Source: Streptomyces silaceus (GTDB lineage: Bacteria; Actinomycetota; Actinomycetes; Streptomycetales; Streptomycetaceae). Taken from it: 64,000 bases of DNA. The stretch lies in contig NZ_LIRJ01000101.1 in NCBI RefSeq assembly GCF_001419745.1, positions 1-64,000 of the forward strand, given 5' to 3'. Position 1 is the first letter of the stretch, and every line of letters begins with the position of its first letter. The position numbers were made by a program, and so were the translations under genes. The notes below the pieces were generated by a model. It had not been told where the DNA came from. It saw only the letters and a program-made list of their open reading frames with translations, and did no database searches. Of the stretch, positions 41,916 to 51,467 are shown one piece after another.

Positions 41916-43352
41916 ATGACAGACCTGATACAGGCCACCTCGGTGGTTCCCTCAGTTCTGGCCCTGGCCGCCGGCGGCGCGGCCTGGCGGTTCTGGGACC
42001 AGTACCGGGGCGAGCGCCGTACCGGCGACCGCCTCCGTGAACAGGCCGCGGAGCTCGCCGGGCGCCAGCGCGCCACCGAAGACGTGCTGATGCAGCTCGC
42101 GGGCGGTGTGATTCCCGGACTCGGGGCCGAGGCCGCGCGTCAGGGCACCGGCCGCGGGGTCGACATCGAGCTGCCCCCGGCGCTGGTGAACACCGTCCTC
42201 GCCCAGCGCCTGACGGAGTTGGCCAACTCCGCGGCGCACACCGTACGCAAGGTGCAGTACGACGCGCAGACCAGCACGAGCGCCCAGATCACCGAGGCGC
42301 AGCAGACCGCGCAGGACGAGACCGACCGCGCGCGGGTCTCCGCGCAGGAGTCCAGCCGCGCCGCGGTGCGCGCCGTGTCCTCCGCCATGGTGGGCATGGC
42401 GTCGAAGCTGAGCCAGCGGGTCAGCCAGGGTGTGCGGCGGCACGAGGGCGACGAGGCGTACGAGACGCTCGTCGGCATCGACCACCCCACGCAGCAGATG
42501 CTGCTCGTCGCCCAGAACTACGTGGTCCTGTCCGGCGGCAAGCTGTCGCGCCGGTGGCCGGCCACCCCGATGACCGATGTGGTGCGGGCCGCGATGGGCA
42601 GCATCGAGGAGTACGAGCGGGTCGAGCACCAGGAGCTCGACGTCGCGGTGACGAGCCGGGCCGTCGGGCCCATCGTCCACGCGCTCGCCGTACTGCTGGA
42701 CAACGCGGTCCGCTACTCGCCCTCCACGGCCCGCGTGCACGTCGCCTTCCAGGAGGGGCACCACGGAGTCTCGGTCATCGTGGACGACGCCGGTCTGCGC
42801 ATGAACGACGAGCAACTCACGTGGGCCCGGGCCATTTTGACGGGTGCTCAGCGCGACGACATCAACCAGCTCGGCGCGCACCCGCAGACCGGTCTGCGGG
42901 CCGCCGCCGCCCTCGCCGGGGACTACGGTTTCCGGATCGACGTCGAGGCTCCCAACCCGTTCGGCGGGACCCGCGTCTACATGTTCGTACCCAAGAGTCT
43001 GCTGACCTCCGCACCCGTGCCCAAGCCCCGTTCCGCACCCGCGCCCGCACCCGCAGCCACTCCCGCGCCGGCGCCCGCGCCCGCTCCGGCACCCGTCGCG
43101 GCGGTGCCCGCCGAGCCGGTCGCCGAGCCCGTCGCCGCGCCGCGCACCACCGCCAGCGGGCTGACCGTCCGGACGCGGACGCGTCCCACGCCTCCCGCGG
43201 CCGAGCGGCCGGCCGCCCCCTCCGAGGACACCGCGGGCCCGGCGGCCCCGGCCCCGGGCCGTCCCTCCATCGCCGCCGCCTGGGCCAAGGGCACGCGCAG
43301 CGCGCGTACCCCGGACCCGTCCACCACCACGCACGAAGGAGCCCAACCGTGA
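41916..43352 (+). CDS. cvnA: Conservon sensor CvnA, histidine kinase-like ATPase
   Basis: The protein is 478 residues from the ATG at 41916, 5 bases after AAGAGG. A short N-terminal membrane segment (VPSVLALAAGGAAWRF) is followed by a long coiled-coil signalling helix rich in Ala/Gln. The kinase core has the H-box-like GIDHPTQQMLLVAQNYVVLS, the N box LLDNAVRYSP and a degenerate G box. The 110-residue tail is Pro/Ala repeats. In Streptomyces conservons CvnA is membrane-bound and acts with CvnB-D as a sensor/GTPase complex. It begins the coupled gene run A-B-C-D-P450. Confidence 0.93.
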   Translation: MTDLIQATSVVPSVLALAAGGAAWRFWDQYRGERRTGDRLREQAAELAGRQRATEDVLMQLAGGVIPGLGAEAARQGTGRGVDIELPPALVNTVLAQRLTELANSAAHTVRKVQYDAQTSTSAQITEAQQTAQDETDRARVSAQESSRAAVRAVSSAMVGMASKLSQRVSQGVRRHEGDEAYETLVGIDHPTQQMLLVAQNYVVLSGGKLSRRWPATPMTDVVRAAMGSIEEYERVEHQELDVAVTSRAVGPIVHALAVLLDNAVRYSPSTARVHVAFQEGHHGVSVIVDDAGLRMNDEQLTWARAILTGAQRDDINQLGAHPQTGLRAAAALAGDYGFRIDVEAPNPFGGTRVYMFVPKSLLTSAPVPKPRSAPAPAPAATPAPAPAPAPAPVAAVPAEPVAEPVAAPRTTASGLTVRTRTRPTPPAAERPAAPSEDTAGPAAPAPGRPSIAAAWAKGTRSARTPDPSTTTHEGAQP

Positions 43353-43765
43353 CCACCGGCAATGAACTTGGCTGGCTGCTGGACCGTTCACTGGGGACTC
43401 TGGAAGGTGTCAGGCACGCGGTCCTGATGAGCTCCGACGGTCTGCTGCACTCGCGTACGTCCGACATCGAGCAGGACGACGCGGAGAAGTTCGCCGCGAT
43501 CACCGCCGCGGTCCGGGCCGCCGCGCTGGCGTACGACCAGGAGACCGGCGGCGGGGGCACCCGGCAGGCGCTGATCGAGCTGACCAACCACGTGGGTCTG
43601 ATCACCCAGGCCGGCGGCAACACCATGCTCTCCGTGCAGACCACGGGTCCGGACGCCGACATCGGCCTGATCACCCATCACATGCTGGAGCTGGCCCAGC
43701 GCGTCGGTCACGAGATGAAGGTCGCCCCGCGGCAGCCTTCCGTCGAAGGCCTCCCGACGACGTGA
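43349..43765 (+). CDS. cvnB: Conservon roadblock/LC7 protein CvnB
   Basis: The 138-residue protein starts at a GTG whose GTGA overlaps the CvnA stop. It has the roadblock/LC7 fold: LDRSLGTLEGVRHAVLMSSD, EKFAAITAAVRAAALAYDQE, then TMLSVQTTGPDADIGLITHH. Roadblock proteins act as GTPase-activating or regulatory dimers; in conservons CvnB partners the CvnD GTPase. It is coupled on both sides. Confidence 0.95.
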   Translation: MTTGNELGWLLDRSLGTLEGVRHAVLMSSDGLLHSRTSDIEQDDAEKFAAITAAVRAAALAYDQETGGGGTRQALIELTNHVGLITQAGGNTMLSVQTTGPDADIGLITHHMLELAQRVGHEMKVAPRQPSVEGLPTT

Positions 43766-44118
43766 GCGGGCCGCGGCGAGACCCGGACCTGGTCAGGCCC
43801 TACGTCCGTACCGACGGGCGTACGCGTGCCCATCCGGATGTGCGCCTGGAGACCGTGGTGCTCGCCGCGAGCGGCCCGCGCGAGGGTCTGAGTGCGGACG
43901 CGCGGCGGGTGATGAGCCTCTTCGGCAACGCCAGGGGCGGCGGTCTGGCGGTCGCGGACATCGCGGCCGCCCTGGAGTTCCCTCCCTCCACCGTCCGCAT
44001 CATCGTCTCCTCCCTCATCGACGAGGGACTGCTGACCCGGCCGGTCCCCGCCGGCGAAGACCAACCCGAAACCGATCTGCTCCAGGAGGTACTGCGTGGT
44101 CTCCGCGCCCTCGTCTGA
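43762..44118 (+). CDS. cvnC: Conservon DUF742 protein CvnC
   Basis: This 118-residue protein matches the DUF742 family: RPYVRTDGRTRAHPDVRLET, then LAVADIAAALEFPPSTVRII, VSSLIDEGLLTRP, a winged-helix-like unit. The GTG start overlaps the CvnB stop by 4 bases, and its own end overlaps CvnD by 23 bases. In conservons it is an adaptor in the CvnA-D complex and may bind DNA or protein. Confidence 0.95.
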   Translation: MSGPRRDPDLVRPYVRTDGRTRAHPDVRLETVVLAASGPREGLSADARRVMSLFGNARGGGLAVADIAAALEFPPSTVRIIVSSLIDEGLLTRPVPAGEDQPETDLLQEVLRGLRALV

Positions 44119-44707
44119 CGGCCTCATCTATGTGCCCCCCGGCGTGACCCGCTCCGCGAAGATCGTGATCTCGGGAAGTTTCGGTGTCGGCAAGACGACG
44201 TTCGTCGGGAGCGTCTCCCAGATACCGCCGCTGCGCATGGAGGAGCGGATCACCCAGGCCAGTGCGGGAGTGGACGACCTGGCGCGGACGCCGCGCAAGA
44301 CGACCACGACGGTCGGTCTGGACTTCGGGCGGCTGCACCTGAGCGACGCCCTCGTGCTGTATCTGTTCGGCACCCCCGGTCAGGACCGCTTCCGCCCGCT
44401 GTGGGCGGGGCTGACCGAGGGTGCGCTCGGGGCGCTGGTGCTGGTCGACACCCGCAATCTGGAGGCCTCCTTCGAGATCCTCGCCCTGCACGAGGCGCAG
44501 GGCACGCCCTACGCCGTGGCGATCAATCTGTTCGACGGCGCCCCGTACTACCAGCTGGACGAGATCCGTCAGGCCCTGGACCTGGACCCGCACACGCCGC
44601 TGACGACGTGCGACGCGCGTGAGGGCAGCTCCGGCGTCATGGCCCTGATCACCCTCTGCGAGTACCTGTCCGACCTGAAAGCACCTGCCTTGGAGCCGCG
44701 CCCGTGA
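44096..44707 (+). CDS. cvnD: Conservon GTPase CvnD (ATP/GTP-binding, Ras-like)
   Basis: The 203-residue protein is a small G protein. The P loop is SGSFGVGKTTFVGSVSQ, Thr in TTTTVGLDFGRL is switch I, and LFGTPGQDRF is switch II with the G3 motif. The base-recognition motif is changed, with VAINLFDG in place of NKxD, as in other conservon GTPases. It overlaps CvnC by 23 bases and is followed by the P450 gene overlapping by GTGA. Confidence 0.95.
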   Translation: MVSAPSSDGLIYVPPGVTRSAKIVISGSFGVGKTTFVGSVSQIPPLRMEERITQASAGVDDLARTPRKTTTTVGLDFGRLHLSDALVLYLFGTPGQDRFRPLWAGLTEGALGALVLVDTRNLEASFEILALHEAQGTPYAVAINLFDGAPYYQLDEIRQALDLDPHTPLTTCDAREGSSGVMALITLCEYLSDLKAPALEPRP

Positions 44708-45909
44708 CCAGCCCGACCACGATCCCCGAGGCGCCGGTGCGCCGGATCGCCCTGTACGACGCCGAGTTCGCGGCCGATCCGCACGCCGCGTACGAGCGCA
44801 TGCGGGCCGAGTTCGGACCGTTCGTCCCGGTGGACCTCGTCCCCGGGGTCCCGGCGACCCTCGTCATCGGTTACTCCCAGGCCCGGCGGATCCTCAACGA
44901 CCCCCTGCGCTTCCCGGCCGACCCGCGGGTGTGGGAGCAGTCCGTTCCGCAGAGCTGCCCGGTCCGTCCCATGATGGAGAGCCGCCCCAACGCGCTGCGG
45001 TCCACCGGTGCGGCGCACACCCGCTACCGGTCGGCGAACACGGCCGCGATCAACGGCGTCGACCAGCACGAGCTGCGCACCCTCGTCGAGCAGGTCGCCG
45101 ATGCCACGATCGCCGAGTTCCGGGCGGCCGAGGGCGCGGACCTGCTGGTCCAGTACGCCTGGCCCATCGCCTTCCGGGTGCTGAGCGCCCTGCTCGGCTG
45201 CCCCGACGAGATCGGCCGCCGGATCGCCGACGGCATGGCCAAGATCTTCGAGGGCGTGGACGCCGCCAGCGGCAACGAGATCCTCTCGCAGGCCGTCGCC
45301 GACCTGGTGAACCTGCGCCACCAGCAGCCCGGTGACGACATCACCTCCCGGCTCCTGGCGCACGCCGCGCAGCTCGACGACGTCGAGATGGCCCATCAGC
45401 TCGTCACGCTCTACGGCGCCGGCATCGAACCGCTCACCAACCTCATCTCCAACACCGTCCTGAAGATCCTCACGGACGACCAGTTCTCCGGCGATCTGCA
45501 CGCCGGCGGCTCCTCGGTCCGCGAGGCGCTCGACACGGTGCTGTATACCGACCCGCCCCTGGCCAACTACTGCATCAGCTATCCGCCCAACCCCGTCGAC
45601 GTCGACGGGTTCCTGCTGCCCGCGCACGAGCCGGTCGTCATCTCGATGGCCGCCTGCAACAACGATCCCGTCCTCGGGGAACAGCGCATCGCCAGCAATC
45701 GCGCGCACCTGTCCTGGAGCACCGGCCCGCACGCCTGCCCCGCGCGTCCGCACGCCTACCTCATCGCCGAGACGGCCATCACCCATCTGCTCGACGCGCT
45801 GCCCGAGATGGATCTCGCCACGGCGCCGGGTGAGCTGACGTGGCGTCCCGGGCCGTTCCACCGGGCACTGGCCGCGCTTCCTGTCGTGTTCCCCGCCGCA
45901 TCAGCCTGA
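44704..45909 (+). CDS. Conservon cytochrome P450, CYP157-like, lacking ExxR
   Basis: This 401-residue P450 is coupled to CvnD (GTGA). The heme-binding loop is STGPHACPARPH with Cys345. The K-helix motif ExxR, otherwise nearly universal, is absent: the segment DTVLY at residues 277-281 carries Thr278 and Tyr281 where Glu and Arg are expected. The I helix reads YGAGIEPLTNLIS instead of the usual AGxET. This matches the CYP157 family, which is known to lack ExxR and to lie in conservons beside a CYP154. Such members may serve structural or regulatory roles, but activity cannot be ruled out. Confidence 0.9.
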   Translation: MTSPTTIPEAPVRRIALYDAEFAADPHAAYERMRAEFGPFVPVDLVPGVPATLVIGYSQARRILNDPLRFPADPRVWEQSVPQSCPVRPMMESRPNALRSTGAAHTRYRSANTAAINGVDQHELRTLVEQVADATIAEFRAAEGADLLVQYAWPIAFRVLSALLGCPDEIGRRIADGMAKIFEGVDAASGNEILSQAVADLVNLRHQQPGDDITSRLLAHAAQLDDVEMAHQLVTLYGAGIEPLTNLISNTVLKILTDDQFSGDLHAGGSSVREALDTVLYTDPPLANYCISYPPNPVDVDGFLLPAHEPVVISMAACNNDPVLGEQRIASNRAHLSWSTGPHACPARPHAYLIAETAITHLLDALPEMDLATAPGELTWRPGPFHRALAALPVVFPAASA

Positions 45910-45922
45910 AGGGACCTCCGCC

Positions 45923-47155
45923 ATGTCCTCGACCACGACACCGATCACGCTCGACCCGACCGGGTTCCGCGCCCACGACGAGCACCGGGAGCTGCGCAAG
46001 CACGGCAGCGCGGTCCGCGTCGACATTCTCGGCGTGACCGCCTGGTCCGTCTCCGATCCCGCTCTCCTCAAGGAGTTGCTGACCAGCGCGAACGTCTCCA
46101 AGGACGCGCGCGCCCACTGGCCGGAGTTCCAGGAGACGGTCCAGCGCTGGCCGCTCGCCCTGTGGATCGCGGTGGAGAACATGTTCACCGCGTTCGGCGC
46201 CGACCACCGGCGTCTGCGCCGCATGGTCGCCCCCGCCTTCAGCCACCGCCGCATCACCGCCCTCCAGCAGAACATCGACACCATCGTCACCGGCATCCTC
46301 GACGACCTCGCCGCTCTCGCCCCCGGTGAGACGGTCGACCTGCGCGAGCGCCTCGCCTACCCGCTGCCGATCGCGGTGATCGGCGACTTGATGGGCGTAC
46401 CGGCCGGCCAGCGGGACGCCTTCCGTCAGGTCGTCGACGGCGTGTTCGACACCACGCTCACCGCCGAGCAGTCCGAGGCCAACACCGCGGCCCTGTACGG
46501 GGCGCTGCAGAAGCTCATCGACTCCAAGCGCGCCGAGCCGGGCGACGACATGACCTCGCTCCTGATCACCTCGCGCGACACGGACGAGGAGGGCGGCCTG
46601 TCGGAGGACGAGCTGCGCGACACGCTCCTCCTGATGATCAGCGCCGGGTACGAGACCACGGTGAACGTCATCGACCAGGCGATCACCCAGCTGCTCACCC
46701 ACCCCGACCAGCTCACCCTCCTCCGGACGGGCAAGGTCGACTGGAACGACGCCGTCGAGGAGACCCTCCGCTTCGAGCCGGCGGTCCGGCATCTGCCGCT
46801 GCGGTACGCGGTGACCGACATCGAGCTGCCCGACGGCCAGACCATCGCCCGGGGCGAGGCGATCCTCGCCTCCTACGCGGCGGCCAACCGGCACCCCGAC
46901 TGGCACGGTGACAGCGCCGACGCCTTCGACATCAGCCGCCCGCTCAAGGAGCACCTGGCCTTCGGGCACGGCGTCCACTTCTGCCTGGGCGCCCCGCTGG
47001 CCCGCATGGAGGTCGCCACGGCCCTGCGCCTGCTCTTCGACCGCTTCCCCGACCTGGAACTCGCCGTACCGATCGAGGAGTTGCGGCCCCTGGGCTCCCT
47101 GATCAGCAACGGCCACCAGACGGTGCCGGTCCGGCTCGGACGGGGCACCGCCTGA
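45923..47155 (+). CDS. Conservon cytochrome P450, CYP154-like
   Basis: This 410-residue P450 is canonical: I helix LLLMISAGYETTVNVID, K helix EETLRFEPAVRHLPLRYAV with ExxR, and heme loop LAFGHGVHFCLGAPLARMEV. It starts 13 bases after the CYP157-like gene and follows GAAGGGA. CYP154 proteins in Streptomyces oxidise diverse substrates, including flavonoids, steroids and polyketides, and pair with CYP157 in conservons. It is the last gene of the conservon run. No ferredoxin gene is adjacent. Confidence 0.92.
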   Translation: MSSTTTPITLDPTGFRAHDEHRELRKHGSAVRVDILGVTAWSVSDPALLKELLTSANVSKDARAHWPEFQETVQRWPLALWIAVENMFTAFGADHRRLRRMVAPAFSHRRITALQQNIDTIVTGILDDLAALAPGETVDLRERLAYPLPIAVIGDLMGVPAGQRDAFRQVVDGVFDTTLTAEQSEANTAALYGALQKLIDSKRAEPGDDMTSLLITSRDTDEEGGLSEDELRDTLLLMISAGYETTVNVIDQAITQLLTHPDQLTLLRTGKVDWNDAVEETLRFEPAVRHLPLRYAVTDIELPDGQTIARGEAILASYAAANRHPDWHGDSADAFDISRPLKEHLAFGHGVHFCLGAPLARMEVATALRLLFDRFPDLELAVPIEELRPLGSLISNGHQTVPVRLGRGTA

Positions 47156-47267
47156 GCCTGCCGTGACCCGAGCAGACCGGGGTGCGCCCTCGGCCTGCTC
47201 AGGCGTGGACACGATGTGTGGCCGCTTTTGAGGAATGCGGTGCCGCCGACGCCGGTTGCTGCAGAGC

Positions 47268-48212
47268 ATGAAGGCTATTGGTGTGGAAGAGTTCGGTGGT
47301 CCGGAGGCTCTGCGGGTGCTGGAATTGCCCGTACCCCAAGCCGGGCCCGGCGAGGTCCGTATGCGTGTGCATGCCGCCGCCGTGAATCCGACGGATGTGC
47401 TTCTGCGTACCGGTGGGCACGCCGTTCGCATGCCCGACCGGCGGCCCCCGTTCGTACCCGGTATGGATGCCGCAGGTGTGATCGACCAGCTCGGGCCCGG
47501 GGCCGATGACCGGCTCGCCGTGGGCCAACGGGTCGTCGCCATCGTCATGTTCGCCGGTCCGCACGGCGGGGCCTACGCCGAGCGGATCGTGGTTCCCGCC
47601 GCATCCGTGGTCCCGGCACCCGAAGGCGCCGGCTTCCCCGCCGCGTCGACCCTCCTCATGAATGCCATGACCGCCCGCATCGCCCTGGACGCGCTGGCCG
47701 CACCGGCGGGCGGGACGATCGCCGTGACCGGGGCGGCCGGTGCCGTCGGCGGGTACGCGGTGCAGCTCGCCAAGGCCGACGGCCTCACCGTGATCGCGGA
47801 CGCCGCCCCGCACGACGTCGACCGGGTGCGGGCGTTCGGCGCGGACCACGTCGTCGAGCGCGGTTCCGATGTCTCGGCCCGTATCCGCGCGTTGGTGCCC
47901 GACGGCGTCGCCGGTCTCGTGGACGGCTCGATGCAGACCACCGAGGTCGTGGCCGCCGTCGCCGATGGCAGAGCGGTCGCCGAACTCCGGGGCTGGCAGG
48001 GCCCGGCCGAGCGCGGGATCCGCGTCCACCCGGTGATGGTGACGGACGGCATGACCGACACCGAAGGACTCGACAAGCTTCGTCGACAGGTCGAGGCGGG
48101 AGTCCTGACGCTGCACGTCGCCGACGTGCTGCCCGCCGAGGAGGCCCCGAAGGCCCACCGCCTCCTCGAAGCAGGCGGCCTCCGCGGCCGGTTGGTGCTG
48201 GACTTCTCCTGA
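47268..48212 (+). CDS. NADP-dependent MDR oxidoreductase
   Basis: The product is 314 residues from the ATG at 47268. The GroES-like half (GEVRMRVHAAAVNPTDVLLR and FVPGMDAAGVIDQLGPG) is followed by the Rossmann unit IAVTGAAGAVGGYAVQLAKA. No zinc-ligand pattern is visible, so it is a quinone reductase-like enzyme. It lies 112 bases after the P450 gene on the same strand and is not clearly in its operon; a role in recycling or stress is possible. The ribosome site is weak. Confidence 0.9.
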   Translation: MKAIGVEEFGGPEALRVLELPVPQAGPGEVRMRVHAAAVNPTDVLLRTGGHAVRMPDRRPPFVPGMDAAGVIDQLGPGADDRLAVGQRVVAIVMFAGPHGGAYAERIVVPAASVVPAPEGAGFPAASTLLMNAMTARIALDALAAPAGGTIAVTGAAGAVGGYAVQLAKADGLTVIADAAPHDVDRVRAFGADHVVERGSDVSARIRALVPDGVAGLVDGSMQTTEVVAAVADGRAVAELRGWQGPAERGIRVHPVMVTDGMTDTEGLDKLRRQVEAGVLTLHVADVLPAEEAPKAHRLLEAGGLRGRLVLDFS

Positions 48213-48272
48213 CGGCCGGCGACGGCACGCACGGCTGACAGCCCTGTGCGGCGGCTTCGTTAATGTGCTCGG

Positions 48273-51200
48273 GTGAGCACCGATCTGACCCTGCTGCCGC
48301 GCGTCGCCCATCGCGGGCAGGAGGTCACCGCACCCCGGCTGTGCGCCCTTCTCGCCCTGCTGGCCACGGATCTGCGCGCGGGGTGCAGCGTCGGGCGGAT
48401 CGTCGAGGGGCTGTGGCCGGAGGCGCTGCCGCAGCGGCCGGGAAAGGCCGTGCAGGTGCTGGTGTCGCGGGCGCGCGCACAGTTGGGCGCCTCCGTCGTG
48501 GTCGGTACGCCGGTCGGATACCGGCTGGCGCTCACCGAGGAGCAGGTCGACAGTTCCGCCGTTCTGCTGTTCGCCGAGACCAGTGCGGAGCGTGCGCGGG
48601 GCGGGGACCACGCGGGGGCGCTGGCCGCGGCCGACGCCGGGCTCGCGCTGTGGGAGGGCGTCCCGGACGTCGTCGGCAGCGGCACGCCCGGCGATCCGGT
48701 CGTGGCGTTGCGGGCCGCGCGCGCTCCCGTACGCGATGCGCTCGTACGGGCGCGGGGGCTCGCGCTGGCCCGGCTCGGACGGCACGCGGAGGCCGCCGGG
48801 CCGCTGGCGACGGCGGCCGCGCGCCATCCGCGCGACGAAGAGGTGCTGGCCGAGTCGCTGCGGGGCCAGGCCGTCACGGCGAGTCCGTCCGCGGCGCTGG
48901 AACGGTACGAGGCCTACCGCCGTGAGCTGCGCGACGAACTGGGGACGGACCCGGGCCCCGGACTCCGGGCCGTGCAGCGGGAACTGCTGGGCGGCGGGGC
49001 GCCCGTGGTGCGGCGCGGCGTGCTCCAGGAACCCAACCCGCTGCTCGGCCGGGACCAGGACGTGGCCTCGGTCGTCCAGCTGCTGCGGGATTTTCGGGCC
49101 GTGACCGTCGTGGGCACAGGAGGGCTCGGCAAGACGCGGCTCGCGCATGCCGTCGCCAGGCGCGCCGGGCGGCGCGCGGTGTACTTCGTGCCGCTGGCCG
49201 GCGTCACCGCCGACGAGGACGTGCCCGCTGCGGTGGCCTCCGCGCTCGGCGCGGGACGACACGCTCCGGGGCGCCCCGGCGGGCCGGTCGTCCACGGTCC
49301 CGCCGATCCGGTCTCCGGTGTTCTGGGCGTGGTCGGTCCGGGGCCCGCCCTGCTCGTACTCGACAACTGCGAGCAGGTCGTCGAGGGCGTCGCCGACCTC
49401 GTCCGGGCCCTGGTGTCGTCGTCCGAGGACCTGCGCGTGCTGGCCACCAGCCGGGCTCCGCTGGACCTGCTGTCGGAATCCGTGTACGCGCTGGGCGAGC
49501 TGGGGCTCGACACGGCGGTCGAGCTCTTCTCGCAACGGGCCCGGGCGGCACGCCCCGGCGTGGAGCTGCCGCCGGGCGCAGTGTCCGACCTGTGCCGTCA
49601 CCTCGACGGCCTGCCGCTCGCCGTGGAACTGGCCGCCGTGCGCGTACGAGTCCTGTCGGTCGCGGAGATCGCCCGCCGCATCGGCGACCGGTTCGCCCTG
49701 CTGCGCGGCGGGCCACGGGACGTACCGGAGCGGCATCGCACGCTGCACGCCGTCGTGGAGTGGAGCTGGAACCTGCTGGGCGAGGACGCCCGCGCCGCGA
49801 TGCGCCTCCTGTCCGTCTTCCCCGCCGGGTTCTCCGGCGAGGCCGCCGAACGGGTGTGGGGCCCGGACGCGCTGGGCGTACTGGAACAGCTCGCCGGTCA
49901 GTCACTGCTCACGGTCACGGACACCCCGGCCGGAGTGCGGTTCCGGATGCTGGAAACGGTACGGGAGTTCAGTGCGGCCCGCCGGGCGGCGGCAGGCGAG
50001 GACGAGACAGCCGTGGCTCATCTCCTGGCGTGGGCACAGGACTTCGGGCTCGCGCATCACGAGTCGCTCTTCGCACCCCGGCTGTCCGCCGAGCGCTGGG
50101 GGCGGATCAGGGCCGAGCAGGACAACCTGGTCCTGGCCCTCCGGCACGCGCTGGTCCGCTCGGACGGCCCCACCACGGCCGCGGTGACCGCCCTCCTCGC
50201 CGCCTTGTGGTCCACCGACTCCAACTATCCCCGCCTGACCGCCCTCGCCTCCGCCACCGCTCCCCCGCTCTCCCACTACCGCCCCGACCCTCCGTACGTC
50301 GAGGCCGCCCGCACCGCGGCGGTGCTCTGCGCGGCGGGCCTGTCCATGAGTTCGGGACCGCGCCACCCCGGCGTCCTGCGCTCGCTCGTCACCCTCCGCC
50401 GCCTGCCTCCCGCACGGCCGGACACTGCTGTGCGTGCCTTGGCCGTGGTCCTCGCGGCCGTCCCGGAGACGGTGCCGCCCGAGCACCATGTGCTGCGCGG
50501 GCTCTGCGCCGACGCGCGGCCGCTGGTCGCCGGGATGGCCGAGTGCGTGGCCACCTACGTCTGGGAGTACGAGCACGACGTGACCCGCGCGATCGCCGCG
50601 GCACGGCGCACGGTCGACGCACTGGTGCCGGGTGCCCCGCAGTCCTTCCAGGTGGTGGCCCATGCACGGCTGGGTGAGCTGTGCCTGCGGACGGAGCAGG
50701 GCGAGGTCGCGTACCGGCATCTGACCGCGGCGCTCGACGTGCTGCCGCGTCTGGGCGACGAGCACGACGCCATCGGGATCCGCCGGGGCCTTGCGCTGGC
50801 CTGTCTGCAGCGCGGAGAGGCGGACGAGGCGGAGTGCTGGCTGCGGGACGCCGACAGCGGTGCCGCTGTCACCGCTGGCGTCGAGGGCGGCGGTGTTCCG
50901 CGGCAGGACGCCTACTACAGCCCCGGCCTCGGTGAACGCGCCGAGGTCGCTCTCGCCCGCGGACGGACGGAGGCCGGTCTGGGGCTGTGGCGCACGGCGG
51001 TGGAACAGCTGACGTCGGCCGGTCCGTCGCGCGGGGACGGGGAACGGCTCGATCCGTGGGAACTGGAGGTCCGGTCGGTGGCGGTGACGGCTCACGCGCA
51101 CGCCGGGCGGCCGGAGCTGGTGACGGAGTCGGTCGGCCGACTGGAGCGGCAGCTGCGGGACCTGCTTCTGGGCCCGGCCGGTACGCCCATGGATCTGCCG

Positions 51201-51467
51201 GTGGTGGGGACGGTTCTGCATGCGCTCGGCATGGCGGGGCTCGCGGCCACGACCGGTCGGCGAGCCCGCCCGGTACGGATGATCGCGCTGGCCGAACGGC
51301 TCCACGTGCTGCGGCAGTTCCAGCCGACGATGTCCACGGCCCGTGCCCGTGAGGCCGCCCGGAACGCCGACGCGGCGGCGTACGCCGAGGCCGTGTCGGC
51401 GTACGCCGCTCTGGGGCGGGCGGAGTTGGGCGAGGCGGCCCGCGCCCTTATGCCGGATCGCGGTTGA
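48273..51467 (+). CDS. BTAD/NB-ARC regulator (AfsR/SARP-like)
   Basis: This 1064-residue protein begins with a winged-helix region that is partly degenerate (RIVEGLWPEALPQRPGKAVQ, then LVSRARAQLG). A bacterial transcriptional activation domain follows (about residues 100-240; RYEAYRRELRDELGTDPGPG). The NB-ARC-type ATPase has Walker A VGTGGLGKT near 281-289 and Walker B LLVLDNCEQVVEG. The C-terminal half consists of TPR-like helices. The architecture is that of AfsR-like regulators, which link ATP binding to transcription. The gene overlaps the convergent exporter gene by 20 bases. Targets are unknown. Confidence 0.9.
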   Translation: MSTDLTLLPRVAHRGQEVTAPRLCALLALLATDLRAGCSVGRIVEGLWPEALPQRPGKAVQVLVSRARAQLGASVVVGTPVGYRLALTEEQVDSSAVLLFAETSAERARGGDHAGALAAADAGLALWEGVPDVVGSGTPGDPVVALRAARAPVRDALVRARGLALARLGRHAEAAGPLATAAARHPRDEEVLAESLRGQAVTASPSAALERYEAYRRELRDELGTDPGPGLRAVQRELLGGGAPVVRRGVLQEPNPLLGRDQDVASVVQLLRDFRAVTVVGTGGLGKTRLAHAVARRAGRRAVYFVPLAGVTADEDVPAAVASALGAGRHAPGRPGGPVVHGPADPVSGVLGVVGPGPALLVLDNCEQVVEGVADLVRALVSSSEDLRVLATSRAPLDLLSESVYALGELGLDTAVELFSQRARAARPGVELPPGAVSDLCRHLDGLPLAVELAAVRVRVLSVAEIARRIGDRFALLRGGPRDVPERHRTLHAVVEWSWNLLGEDARAAMRLLSVFPAGFSGEAAERVWGPDALGVLEQLAGQSLLTVTDTPAGVRFRMLETVREFSAARRAAAGEDETAVAHLLAWAQDFGLAHHESLFAPRLSAERWGRIRAEQDNLVLALRHALVRSDGPTTAAVTALLAALWSTDSNYPRLTALASATAPPLSHYRPDPPYVEAARTAAVLCAAGLSMSSGPRHPGVLRSLVTLRRLPPARPDTAVRALAVVLAAVPETVPPEHHVLRGLCADARPLVAGMAECVATYVWEYEHDVTRAIAAARRTVDALVPGAPQSFQVVAHARLGELCLRTEQGEVAYRHLTAALDVLPRLGDEHDAIGIRRGLALACLQRGEADEAECWLRDADSGAAVTAGVEGGGVPRQDAYYSPGLGERAEVALARGRTEAGLGLWRTAVEQLTSAGPSRGDGERLDPWELEVRSVAVTAHAHAGRPELVTESVGRLERQLRDLLLGPAGTPMDLPVVGTVLHALGMAGLAATTGRRARPVRMIALAERLHVLRQFQPTMSTARAREAARNADAAAYAEAVSAYAALGRAELGEAARALMPDRG

